From NCBI RefSeq assembly GCF_028453695.1, contig NC_135776.1, forward strand, positions 3,782,001 to 3,846,000: a DNA stretch of 64,000 nt. The letters are read 5' to 3'. A program made the translations under genes and the position numbers. This DNA comes from Augochlora pura (taxonomy: Eukaryota; Arthropoda; Insecta; Hymenoptera; Halictidae). Under the pieces are notes generated by a model. The model ran no database searches. It was not told where the DNA came from and worked only from the letters and a program-made list of their open reading frames with translations. Shown here piece by piece: positions 11,541-24,023 of the stretch; within the stretch, counting starts at the first letter, position 1, and every line of letters starts with the position of its first letter.

Positions 11541-13860
11541 TGGCTACCGCACACCAACGCGGAAACGACGGAGCGCATTATTAAACGCAGCGATCGCTCG
11601 TCGACGCTTCGAAGAGTCGGACAAGATAGCGGTACGTGTTCATCGGAGAAATTGTTAGTTTGCCGGGTGGCTGGCGATATCGGGCGATGTTTGGTCGATA
11701 GGTTGACGAGTATCGAGGCAGGTATTAACGCCCGCCATTGGCCAGATTCCCTATCGGCCGAGGGGGGAGGGGGGCCGATCAATTTCTCCGACGGTGTCGC
11801 CCAGATACCATCTCGTACGCGAGCGGAAAGAAATCGGCGAGAGAACTTTATCGAGACTGCACGCGGCGCGCTCGCGAGCCCGCGATTCCCGGCCGATAAA
11901 ACGGCAATTATTTGCCCGGGGATCGGCTCTCTCGGGGTTCCGTCGATCGTAATTGTAAACCGCGAAACGGTGGGGGGGGGGGCGGGGAGGGGAGCGGAAT
12001 TTCCGGTGACGAATGGCGACGGAAGCGACCGATTACGGCAATACTGTCCTCGTAAATCCTCGATATGGCTCGCGAAAAAAGCCAGCATTTCGGAAAACAC
12101 TTCGCCCGGAAAAATTCCATAACTCCGCGCGATTTTTATGGAAATCGACGCTATTATGATTTCGCGATTTGAGGAATTGATTTTTCTTTTTTTGCGGATC
12201 TTTGGCGAGATTGAAGAGAAATTGAATTTTGGCGAAGCAGGGACAAGTGAAGACAGTGGAAGGGTGTAGGGATGTTTCTATGGTATTTTTAATTTATTGT
12301 AATTTATTGTGATAATGATTTTGTTGGATTGACTTTATTGTGTGTAAATTATGGTATTTTTATGGTAATTATTTGATCTGGTATTATTTCAAGCAGTGAG
12401 CTCGATTTTTCTTAGATTTTTTGGTCTTATGTGTCAAAAAGTGAAAACCGAATTTGTCGACGTTTTGGCTGAGAGAAACAATGTTATTTTATGTTTCGAT
12501 ATTGGATTATTTTTCTATTAATCTATTAATCCTTTTATAGTAATCTCTTAATCCTTTTCTATTAATTTCTTTCACTTTGGCGTTGCTTCCCCTATTTTTA
12601 ACAATTATATTAACTATCAGCTAATACATCAGCAGGCCACTTAACATTATCACAAATATCTCCACATCAATCTCCCCATTAATTATCCAAATCATATTAA
12701 CAATTCTCTAATCACCACTCTCAATCATTAAATCATGCACTCCTATAACCGCAAATTTATTATAAAACAAAAGATCCTCATCGACACAACAACATCCAAT
12801 TATTTCACTCTACAGCTCTAAATCCTCTCTTAATTCTCTCTCTCGTTCCATTTCTCCACCATAAACGCAACATCGTTAAACTCGTCAACCCCATCGTCAA
12901 CACGAACGACGAACAGCATTATTCGATCCATCGCATTAAAATCCACCGAAACGACACGCCGATAATTTCACGAACAATTGATGAACACCAAGGAATACCC
13001 ATAAAAATCGTCGGCAGCAGGTTTCCCCCTGTTTTCCATATTTCATGGATAAGTTCGCCGTCGTCGAGACTTCCTTTGCGTTTCAGCGAGGCGGGGGCGC
13101 GGAAACTTCCGTGACCGACTCCGCCGCCCGTAAAACCAACATTTCGCCGTTCCTCATCAACTCCTACGACTTCGCGTCTTAAGTTACACGACGAGACACG
13201 GCGGCAGTTGCTAAGCATCCCGGCATGGGGCAGGGGAGAGAGGGTGGCTGCGAGTCGCGGAAGTTCGGTAAAATTCCTGGCGGCGGAATTTCGAAGGATT
13301 CCAGGGGAATATAATATTATGAGGATCCGTTGCCCCGCGTCGCCGTGGAGAATCGAAGATCGCGCGTGCACGATTCCCGCGGGTGCCGTCCGCGTACCGC
13401 TCGAAAACTTTCGATGCCGTATCCGTCGTGCACTCGGAACTTCCTTTATCTTCCGACGTCTCCGCGGCCGCCCCTCTCGCACCCCTCGCAACCTGCCTCC
13501 TTCCACCGACGCCGCCCCGGGATTTATATTTATGCGGCCGCGTGGCTGCGCGGCTTTTTTCCCGCGGAATCAGATGCTATCAGCGCGACGAGGAACACAG
13601 GGAAACGGGGGAGAGGGTAAAACAGGTATCTGTATTATTCACCGGCATTCGATCCTGAGGGACCGCGCCGCCGGTTTCCAATAAACGTACCTATCCCCGT
13701 TTCACCTTTTCCACCGCCGACGCCGCCCCTGCCGCTCTCTTTCTGTACCCGAGGAACTTTATTACATCGGGGCTCCTCCCGCCTCGCCTGGTCGTTTGCA
13801 TCTTCTCTTCCGCGTTTAGGGTCTCTTCCACCTCTCCCGTGTGTCCTACCTTAGGGCGCG

Positions 13861-13866
<6 letters not shown>
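11541..13866. other. Non-coding stretch
   Basis: No supported gene. Two GC-rich blocks (about 11541-12120 and 12900-13860) carry overlapping open frames on both strands (for example 11537-12100 minus, 11652-12122 plus, 12919-13506 minus). None shows a recognisable domain. The centre (12180-12850) is AT-rich, with short runs such as TTAATCCTTTTCTATTAAT. Confidence 0.5.

Positions 13867-13912
<46 letters not shown>
13867..13912. repeat. (CT)n microsatellite
   Basis: About 23 uninterrupted TC dinucleotides. It is the longest perfect dinucleotide run seen in the window and a likely length-polymorphic locus. Confidence 0.95.
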
Positions 13913-13914
<2 letters not shown>

Positions 13915-15085
13915 GGGCATCGGCAAAATTATTCAATGGCCGGCCGTTCCACCGTTCGACGAACGGCCCCGATGAATTTCGCTCCGAGTCATCGAGGATT
14001 CATCGAGTCCCAGGCTTTTGTCGGATGCGGCTGTCCCGTTTGACGATTACCGACCAATAACCATCGATCACGGCTAATGGACGCGATTTACGGCCAACCA
14101 ATTCGAGGACCCGTTTCGATTTCCGCTCGGAAGAAGAGAGCCCGGTGTTCTTCCTTTTTTTTTTTCTCTGTGCCGCTGTTTTATCGTTTGTTTATTTGCC
14201 GATCGAGGTGGGCGGGGTCACGTTTATTGCGCGCGCATCGAGACGCGAAGGAATTTTAGCGGATTTAATGCGGGAGTGGTGTGTACTTTAGGTGGAAGAT
14301 TTAATGTGGTAATGGTGGGGGAGTTTTATTAAAAGTTTGCTGTACGGTGCGTGATTTTAATGGTGATAGTTTATTACAATTTTTTGTTGTATTGAAATTT
14401 GAGCATTCGATTCGTTAGTCTAGTGATTTATTGAATATTTAGAGAAAATTATCCATTATGATGTAAAAGGATTGATCTGAGTATCAAATAAGTAAAGAAG
14501 AAAATTAATTCCTTTTAATATGACAGAATTAATAGCATAAATTATTATCAAAAAAATCAAGTAACGCACCTTAAACTCTGTTAAAAATCTGTATCATAGT
14601 ACACTATTTAAAGCAGAGGAAACACTCTTAATTATATCCACAAATTATAGAATAAAACTCGCCAACCTTATACTCAATAAAATTCGCAAAAATGCACTGA
14701 AATTCCCAAAAATGCACCAAAATACCCAAAAATACAGTAATATTTGTTACCCCGTCACAAACAAAATCTGGCAAAATTACAGTCTCTTTAGAATAGAGCT
14801 GGACGTCGTCCTCGTTTAACGGGAGACCTGTCGTCAGGCAGTCAGACATCGGACAAGGGGAAAGGTTTCGCCGTGGAGAGCGTGCATATGGGGAGGCTCC
14901 GTGGGCACGGGCCAGGTATTAAAGTAAACTTGCGAAGTCAGATGAACTTTCTCCCCCTGTGTTCGCCGGGGATCGTCGCGCAAGCTCGCAGCTCGCGCGT
15001 GATAGTTTGATATGTTAATCCATTAAGTTGGTGAATTTATCGAGTTGAAACTTGGTTTAATCTGGGACCGATGTAGAGGCGCGCG

Positions 15086-15109
15086 TGAGAGAGAGAGAGA
15101 GAGAGAGAG
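15086..15109. repeat. (GA)n microsatellite
   Basis: Uninterrupted GA dinucleotides. Confidence 0.85.
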
Positions 15110-15712
15110 CCCGGAGTACACTGTAATGTACACCGGGAAGAGAAGACGGCTACGAAGCCGGAATGGTGAAGCGAACGAAAGCCATGGAGAGGGGGGATGG
15201 CTGCGAGACCTCGACAGAATCTCGAGGACCGATGCACTCTCGCAGCAGAACCTTAGAAACGACGAGATGTTTCGGTTGTCTCAGTGAAGCAACTCCGTGA
15301 TTTAATCGCCGATCGGGCGGACGTGTGCTTGTCTAAAAACGCGAGACGTCATGACCTTTAACTACCCATCCCTAAAAATTCACTTCTTGGTGAGGATGAC
15401 TTCGTTTAATTATTTTATTCATTATAATTTATTTTACTCTTCTCAATAGCGTTGCTATACTCTTCCTAAACAAAGTACGAGAGCAAGTATCGCGCAGCAT
15501 CCCCGGACAGGTAAGACTACAGGTAACACAGTAAGAAGCGATCGAATCATCCGATCGAGTCTCGCATTGTGCTCGGTTAGCTTGTCGGCCGTAATTCGCG
15601 TTCGTGTAGCTCGCAGAGACGAAACGTCGCCGTCCGAAGTTTCTCCATCGGCCATGGCATTTCCGGTGCCGCGTCGTCCTGCCTGCCAGGTTGAAACTCC
15701 TCCGAGCGCGGC

Positions 15713-15750
15713 GCGAGAAAGAGAGACAGAGAGAGAGAGAGAGAGAGAAG
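15713..15750. repeat. Interrupted (GA)n microsatellite
   Basis: GA dinucleotides with one ACA interruption near 15727. Confidence 0.8.
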
Positions 15751-17045
15751 GAAGGAGACGCTCCGTCGTGTTCCATTCTAAAGATTGTATGCGTCGAGGA
15801 AACGCGTCAAACTATGCCCGACGCGAAAGTTCCCGGCTTTCACGGGGGCCTCGGCGATTGTCCGAGGGCCCGACTATTCGGATCCGGGTCCCCCCACTCC
15901 AACCCCGTCCCGGGTCTTCCCGGCAACTTCTGAATTAGCGCAAGGTTTTCCCCGGCAGATATTCTGCCGCACGATAAACGAGGCTGCCCCGGGGATGAAT
16001 ACTGTACAAGCACCGGCGAGCCACAATGGCTCCGGTGTCAGTGAGCCGCCGCGGCGAACAATCGTTAATGCCTCTCCGGGTTGAAGAGGGAAAGAGACCG
16101 GCCGAGGAAGAGCCTGCCCCGAAACGGGTCACCGAAAGATTCCCCCCCTCCCGGCCGCCGCCGGTGAAATGAGCTTTTTATTTATTGTGAAACCGCCGCG
16201 GCCCCGTTTTTTCACCGGGTCGATACACGGTTTTGTCTACCGTACGGCTCGTCGATCGTAAAATGAATTTTTATTTCTGTCGCGCAACACCGTGTGCCTG
16301 CGATCACGAATCTATGAGACCGGGTTGCGCACTTCTCGCGACTGATCGCGACACCGAGGACTAATTAACGCGGGCGAGAGCGCAGTTCAGATTTTATTTG
16401 ACCTCTTAGGCACGACGCACTTAATTTCTAGATTAATCTAAGTAATTAGATTAATATTTAATTACTGTACTAGATTGTTATATATGTACATGTATATACG
16501 ACAATTTAGTATATAGTATTTGAACGAAATTTGAAAGTAGCGCTCGAAAATGGACATTGTTAATTAAAATTGTTTACTATGGATTATTCATTAAAACAAG
16601 GGTAAAGATGTTTAGATCGACCATCGTTATGCTTCGTTTTGAGTGGAATCTCAGGATTCTTGGATCTCGGGGAGCGATCGATGAAAATCAGGAGAACAAT
16701 ACAGATCAGGGTAACAATATAGATCGAGCCAGGGTAACAGTCCCGATTGATCCAAAAGAACAATACGGATCGGTGCAGGAGAACAATAGAGGTCCGTGGG
16801 AGGGGCAGAAAGAAATATTTACTCCGTAAGGGAGTCAAGCTGTCTCAGAGAGCCGGGGAAACGAATCGATGGCGGGTCGACGGTGATCCCGGAAATCACT
16901 TTCACCGGCTAGGATCACCGCTCCAGAGATCCTCGGACATTGGTTCGCGGGATTCCTGTTTTCCTTCGCTCCGAAGACAAATCGGTTTCGGAGAGGACTC
17001 GGCGACGACCGGAGCGAGCGACGGAATTCGACGCGTATCGCGATT

Positions 17046-17477
17046 TTAATCCTTTGCGCTCGAGTGGTGAGAGCGAGGTAATGTAAAATTGTTCTACCAC
17101 GTTGCAAAATAATCTCTATATCATTAAAGTTTAACAAATTTGGAAAATTGTTAATGTTGTGTTGATGCGAGTGATAAGAGTCAATTATATATGCGTAAAA
17201 TGTATTTTGATATATAAAATGTACTATGCTATATAAAATGTACTTTACTATATAAAATGGACTTTGCTATATAAAATGCACTATGCTATATAAAATGCAC
17301 TTTGCTATATAAATTGCACTTTGCTATATAAATTGCACTTTGCTATATAAAATGCACTTTACTATATAAAATGGACTTTGCTATATAAATTGCACTTTGC
17401 TATATGAAATGGAAATACTGTAAGTCAAAGAAATTATTTTAAATTTCCAGGTGAAATGGCTAAGGGGAAAGGGTTAA
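17046..17477. mobile_element. Probable piggyBac-like MITE with internal 19-bp array
   Basis: The segment begins TTAATCCTTTGCGCTCGAG and ends GGGGAAAGGGTTAA. The ends match as inverted repeats at about 11 of the first 13 bases including TTAA. The left end closely follows the 2731 element. The interior is mostly an AT-rich tandem array, the same layout as the 2731 element. No transposase frame is present. Coincidence cannot be ruled out because the terminal match is imperfect. Confidence 0.5.
17190..17412. repeat. 19-bp AT-rich minisatellite
   Basis: About eleven copies of CTATATAAAATGCACTTTG, with A/T variation in the middle and occasional GTA or GGA in place of GCA. It lies inside the TTAA-flanked segment. 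Confidence 0.85.
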
Positions 17478-20400
17478 GTCAATATCATATCTCATATATT
17501 TCTCAGAAAAATCAACGTAATCTTGTAAAAATGATATCTTATTTAACCTTATTTTAATCAGAAAATCTTCAGAATTGCATTAGCAAAATTCGTATTAAAA
17601 AAGAATGAAAAATATAAAAGTTACACGTTGCACTATCTGACCTCCATTTGCAATCTTTTTTAACAAGTTATAAGACATTTGTTTCTCACAAAATTCCGGC
17701 CACTTTCAGAGCTTTCTATACAACCTAGGCCCATAAACAACCGTGTTACGAGCTTTATGGGCTCGAGCGCGGCTTTCTTCGTCATCGGGCCGTGCGCGCT
17801 GATTTGATCGGTGTATCGGGTCGCGCGTAGCGCAAATCACAGTGTAACAGCATTAACGCGAATTACACGGAAATCTCTTTGAAAGCGACACCGTCGGCCG
17901 TCTATCGATACGCAAATATTTCACCCGGTTGGCTCCAATTATTCCGATTGAGGTAAACCTGGATCGCTTTAATCGCTGGTATTCATACAAATTGAAAGAT
18001 AACTATACCCGTCAAACGCAGGCACGCGCGCTCGCTCGCGCGCCCTCGCCGTTACACAGTCCCCCCCTCCCTCCCTCCCTCCCTCCCTCCCTGCCCCGTT
18101 TATATCCCCGGTGATTTACCGGCGGCCGAAAAGACCCTGTTTAAAATTAATGAAAATCAAATCTATAGGTATCTCGACCGGGGCAAAGTGTTTCGCCGCG
18201 GGATGGAACGTCGATCACACGGGCACGGACGTTGCGGCGTGTTTGATCAAACCTCCGTGGAACGGCAATTTATACCGACGGAACATACAATAGCCGAATG
18301 GTATGTACCGGCCGTTGCCGCGATCGGTTCGTTTGCGTTTCTTCATGCGAAAATTAACGCCGGAATATCTTGGCTAATGGATTAGAGTCCGTGGAAATGG
18401 TAGAGACCCCGACTACCTGCCGATTTTTATGCGTTTATCGTGAAAATGTTTGGTCGAAGTAGACGGCGTTAGATGGAATTGTTCGAAGCACGTTATTATT
18501 TAATCTCTGCCTTTTGTAATCGAGCTAGATTGTTTCTATTTTATATTAAGATCGTTGGTATAGTGATATATTGAACAGAGAATTATAGGAATAAATTTGT
18601 CGCTGAACTTTTACTAATTAATGAGTAATTTATCGAGTCATAATTCGAACGAATGACTCGCAGAATTCTTCGCTCGAACTCTTCGGTCGTTTCGATATCT
18701 TTCGCGTTTATTAATTAATTATGAACGTATTCGATTCGCATAAAAATCCTCGGTCTATTTATAACATTAATGAAATATCTTCCATAAGTGAATCGCCGAA
18801 AGAGTGAATCGGCCGATAATTAATCGTTCTTATTACGATCTATCTCCGCGACGAGCACGATGAACGATATTCGCATAAATTCCGGCGGCAGTTAACGTGT
18901 TAACCAACGAATGAATTTCATACCGGCGCGAGCCGCGCGTTGTGGCGTTTCCTCGCGTTTCCTCGCGGCCGCTAACACGCCCTCCGGAGGCCATAAACTC
19001 GAGTTCTTGGATGGCTGCGGAACACATGCGACCGAAACTTGTCCGCCAGACGGAATTCATTATTAAAAATCTAATTCCTGAATAAACCAGCCGGAGCCGT
19101 TTTACTTGTTCCGGCCCAGTGTATATTACACAGCCGGCTCTCTCGGACTCGGCACGAGCGTCGCGGAAATTCTGCTTGCCGAGGTTCCGGCGGTAATTAA
19201 CTCGTTCCGAACTTATTAGAATTTCACGGGGAACTGTTCGCGCGTCGCGATTGTTTAATGTTCGAAACGATTCAATGATTCAATGGACCGTTCCTCGCGG
19301 TGTTGCAACGCGTTAGGTTATTCTCGGCGACCGGCGAGAGAGGCGTATGTTAACCATTTGCGATGTAATAACGAGTCGGAATAGTGATACGGAATCCATG
19401 CGGGACCTAATAAATATTAATATTATTAATTTTCACTATATCGAAATCAAAATAAATTCTTCTGTTATGAGAGTTTAGGAACGAAAGCGCATAGAGATAG
19501 TAAAAGAATGTTAATATTTAATAAAATTATATTAATATACATTATAAATTATATTAAATATGTTAATATTTTATAAATGTTAATATTTTATTGTGGGATA
19601 GTTTATCTAGGGGGAAGTTTATTTTGGTGGGAATTTATTAGTGAAAAGATTCTTTAGAGAGAATCTTTTGAAGAATTTGTTCGACTATGAATTAATTCGA
19701 ATAAGAATTCAATCGAAAAAGAATTATTTCGATCATAAATTAATTGGAATAAAAAATTATAATAATAATATTAATACTATTATTACAATCTACCACTTAC
19801 ATAGCTGTCCAAGAAATATCCTCTCTACTCCACCGAATATCTGCAATCTCAGCTAAAAGATTAGCATATTTTCAAATTCCTTCAACTTCATCCCCTAGTA
19901 CGATATAAAACAATATTTCTCCCGACATTCGGTCGCCAAAAGCATTCGCGGAAGCACGGTTTCGAAAACAATCGAGCGAAAGCGTTCGAAAAAGGCGGAG
20001 CTCGCGTCACGACCGATTAGTTTCCCGTTCATCGTTAATGGCGCAACGTGTTTCGCGGAGCCCCGGTCTCTCCGCGCGCGCGCTCGCAACAAAGTCCCAT
20101 AATGTAACTTCGTTGCGCGGGGCACCGTCAGAAACGGTGTAGCCGACGCGCGCAACAAGTGGCGAACAAAGTTTCATTCGAACCCGAATCGCGTTGCGCC
20201 GCGAACATCCGAGTTTTGCGTGCGTTCAGCGACGTTAAAGAAGTTACGTGTCCGTTTTAAGCTTCGCGCGCGCGGCTTACCGACGGCCGTGCGCCCCGTC
20301 CGCGTCGCCGTTCGACGAGCCCGATGCCAAAACGACGGAACGATACCGTGCAGCGCGAAATCTGCCAGATCATCGCTTGCGGAGTCGTCGAAAAACGAAC

Positions 20401-20544
20401 AATCGTTGACACGCCTTATCGAGCGCCGCTTTAACGAGAGAGATCGTCAGCCTTCGATAAAAAGATCAACTTAAACGGAACTTTGATCACTGGGCTTGAT
20501 TTATTGGGTTATTGCTTTTTTTTAAATTTTGTTTCGCAGATTTG
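17478..20544. other. Non-coding stretch
   Basis: No supported gene. It contains a (CCCT)n run at about 18061-18092 and AT-rich DNA at 19420-19780. The remaining open frames are short, mutually overlapping and without recognisable domains. Confidence 0.55.
18061..18092. repeat. (CCCT)n microsatellite
   Basis: About seven CCCT units after a run of C. Confidence 0.85.
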
Positions 20545-20690
20545 TGAATTTATTTTGAGTTTTAGGTAGAATGATGAATTTATTTTTGTGTTTATTAGAT
20601 AGAATACTGAATTTATTTTTGCGGTTCTTAGATAGAATACTGAATTTATTTTTGTGGTTCTTAGGTAGAACGCTGAGTTTATCTTGTTTT
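20545..20690. repeat. 33-bp tandem repeat
   Basis: Four units carry AGRTAGAAYRMTGARTTTAT, with the AGRTAG anchor at 20564, 20597, 20630 and 20663, exactly 33 bp apart each time. Beyond about 20690 the pattern decays. Confidence 0.85.
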
Positions 20691-23600
20691 GATTTTTATT
20701 ATATGTTATAGAGCGTACGATTAATTTTGCCCATTTTTTATATTTTCTATTGTAGAACGTTCAATTGATTTTGATTTTTTAAAGTTATATTTTGTAGAAC
20801 GTTATGTTGCAACAGAATTTTCTATGATCTCAATTCTACAAGTATTTGATCGAGTATTTCTTGGACTGAATCTATGTGAACTTCAATTCACATATACTGA
20901 ATGATCTGAACTCAAATATACTATCCCTCAGACACATGTTTCCACGATACTCAAACATAGGTTTCTGATATTGAAATACAGATATTCAAACATATCTAAC
21001 CCAAGAAAATATTTTTATTTCGCGTAAAGATAAAAACAGCAAATACAAAGCTTGAAAATAAAGTCCAACTGCAAGGGGTTGAAAAGGCGCATGGAAGGGC
21101 GAACATAGCAGCAGCAACGGTAGCAAAACGACATCGGAGCGCGTAGTTCGGCAGCGAACAAGAAGTTCTCAGGCACGGTATCAGCGTGGGATGTGCCAAT
21201 ATTTAATTCGCATTAAGCGACGTGACTAGACAGAATCGAAACGGACGCCTGGAATCGACGTGTTCCCCGACGAGGATCCCGTTGCTCGAGGACAGGCGGG
21301 GGGTCGGCCGGGTTCGCGGGTGAGTCGCGTCAGGTCTAGAATTCGCAAGGCGATAGGCGAGGCTGCGAATTGAATGGGAAATTGATGGGCTTCGCCCTGT
21401 CGGCCGTGTACGCGCCGTATATCCGGCGTGCTCTCCGTCGGATTCCGTTGTGTCCCGGCCGTGTATACAGCCCGTGCATGCGAGCGTCTACTCTCCATCT
21501 CCCTCTCTCCATCCCTCTCTCTCTCACTCTCCGTCTCACTCGCCATCTCTCTTCTACTCCCACGCCTCATTCCGAACCCCTGGATCCACCCTCGGCGCGT
21601 TCCTCGCCGCATACAGAGCGCCGTGGATCCCAGGGTTCTCTCGGTGTGCGTGTACAGCTGTGCAGGTAGCCGACGGTAAACGTCGTCGCTCGGTTTGGAC
21701 CGGTGTTTACCCGTGCTGACCGCTTGAATATGTATCGTACCGCTGTGCTTTGATTGTACGCCTTTGCATTTGCATACGGAAGTGTCTGGGACGCGGTGCC
21801 ACCCTCAAGATGCAACAGTCGGCCCTAGACGGCGGCGCGCGCCGCGATTGACCCCCTGCATTCCAACAGATTCGACCGACTCGAGCCGGACGCAGTGGGT
21901 TTAGGGTGGATGTTGCGTGTGTCATCGCCGATTTATTTATTAATTTTTAAGATCGGTTTTGTTGCGACGGTGTGCTTTTTTGTATGGCGAGGTGTAGCTG
22001 CTTTTATGGAGCCCTTTAGTTGCAGAGATTGATTTAGTATAGACTTAAAAAAATTGTTGAGGTGGTGAGGTGTGTTATGTACTTTGTAAATTGATTATGT
22101 CAGGTTATGTAACCTGATATTTAAGCAGTGGTATTTATGAATTAATGGGGCGTTGTTTGATTAAATAGTAGAGTTTTAAAGCGAGGGATAGCGAAGCTGT
22201 AAATATAAATAATATATTTCTGAATTAAAATGGTGAAGTGAAATAAAATGGTGAAGGTACGAAATAAAATCTCTAAGATTAAAATAGTCAAGGTATATCT
22301 ATAAATTGAACTAGTGAGGTTATAAAATAATAAAACAGTGTATCTCTAAATTAAAACGGTAACAGTAAATCAAAGGCTTCTCCAAAACAAAATTACATAT
22401 AACATAATCGCATAAATATTAAAACAGCTATCTGACGTCTTTGGAAACCAGCCTCGCGCCGGTTTCAAGATGGCGGATCTCGCAAGACGCGACATCAATC
22501 TTTCTCAGAACTCAGATAAAACCGCCACGGAGCAGAAATGACCGAGGAACCGGCGGTAGCGTCTAATTCCGAATAAAGAGCTCCTCGAGCCAGGCGCAGT
22601 CAAAGGCGCCCTAAAACTCCCTTGAAAGCCCGGGCATTATCTAATCAGCGGGTGTACTATCCTAGCCCTTCGCGGTCCAACGAGAGATCCCTTGAGCGAT
22701 GGCGTCGCTCGAACAGAGGCCATCGATCATCTTTCCAAAGACGCCTCTCGCGGAATCTGTTCGTCGTTGAGGGGGGGAGGAGGGGGCCAGGGGCGCAGGA
22801 CGAATATGCAAATCCTGACTTATCTGCCGGTGCAACGTCCCTTTAGCCCGGGGAACAAAAGTATCGTCATTTTCGGGGAAGCGTTTCTCGCGCGTTAAGC
22901 CTCCCTGCCGCCGTGGCCGGAGGCGGCGGGGGCGGGCTTTATCTTCTCTACGCGATGAACATACCCGCGACGCTCCAAACTAAAACCAGCTCGTGCCGGT
23001 GGTTAGTATGGAAGAGTATTATCTCAGGTTTACGTCTGTGTTATCAGATATCACGTCGTTGCGGAGCCGGGTAACCCGAGCGCGAGCCGCAACGATGGGC
23101 GCGAAAGGGTTGCGTCGAAATTGAAGAAATTCTCGTCGGAGATAATTCTTTTTTGTTATTATGTTATTTTTTCGGTAAACTAATCTGCCCAACGTTCTCG
23201 AAATATATAGATCGTTCAATCTAATAAATAAAAATTTATAACTCCGTATTAACGCTAAAAGCAGTATCACCAAAAGATATTAAATAATACGGTATTTTCA
23301 TCCCTTCGGTATTCATTTTAATTTTAAAATCGCACCAGAAGAGTCGAAATGGTTTTTCCACTTTTTCTTTCTCCTCTGTTTTATATCATCAAAATGTTTC
23401 TATCAGAATATTTTTTTAACGAACTCCTGTAATCAAGCGTGTAGTATAAAATTATAAAATTGGACTGCGGATTTTATGGTAAATTTGTAATGAAACTGGT
23501 TAGGCAGAACTCCAGACAATGGATTTGTTAATTTAGAGACGTCGGTGGATTATTTTTCATGTTCGAGGAAATGTTGGTAATGTGTCGAGAATTTTTACTC

Positions 23601-23884
23601 TTTCGAGGCTGCGGATTCTGTATCGTGTTAGCATAGCTTGTACATCGAGGACGTGGATAATTCGCCTTACAGTTGTACAGGGTTATACAAGCTTCTTTAC
23701 ATTGCATTTATAAACGAAGTCGGTCGCGAAAATACCGAGAAACAATTTAACACCATATTTTCGACCTACTATACTGTACAACGATCTATAATATCATAAC
23801 TTTAAAACTAGATTCACGGAGCGCTAAAATCAGCTGTTATCTCTTATCTCAGAAAAGTATTTATCTGATCCTAAATGTACGAAT
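20691..23884. other. Non-coding stretch
   Basis: No supported gene. Open frames at 21226-21815 lie on both strands over a C/T-rich segment (about 21490-21560) and read as low-complexity Ser/Pro or Arg/Glu. A short perfect inverted repeat, TCAGGTTATGTAACCTGA, is at 22100-22117. AT-rich phrases built on AAATGGTGAAG recur around 22225-22260. Confidence 0.5.
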
Positions 23885-24023
23885 ATTCGTGCATTTTCAA
23901 GAATAATTATTTTCAATAATTCCAGAAAATTATTTTCAATAATTCCCGAATAATTATTTTCAAAAATTCAAGAATAATTATTTTCAAAAATTCAAGAATA
24001 ATTATTTTCAATAATTATTCTTG
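23885..24023. repeat. 24-bp tandem repeat
   Basis: Five units contain TTATTTTCAAWAATTC, with the TTATTTTC anchor at 23907, 23930, 23954, 23978 and 24002 (spacing 23-24 bp). Confidence 0.85.

Larger units (their letters stand above)
13913..17045. other. Non-coding stretch with GA microsatellites
   Basis: No supported gene. It holds GA runs at about 15086-15109 and 15713-15750. Open frames across these encode Arg-Glu repeats. From 16670 to 16800 there is a weak repetition of GAACAATACRGATC-like phrases, four or five times, too diverged to assign a clear period. Confidence 0.55.
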
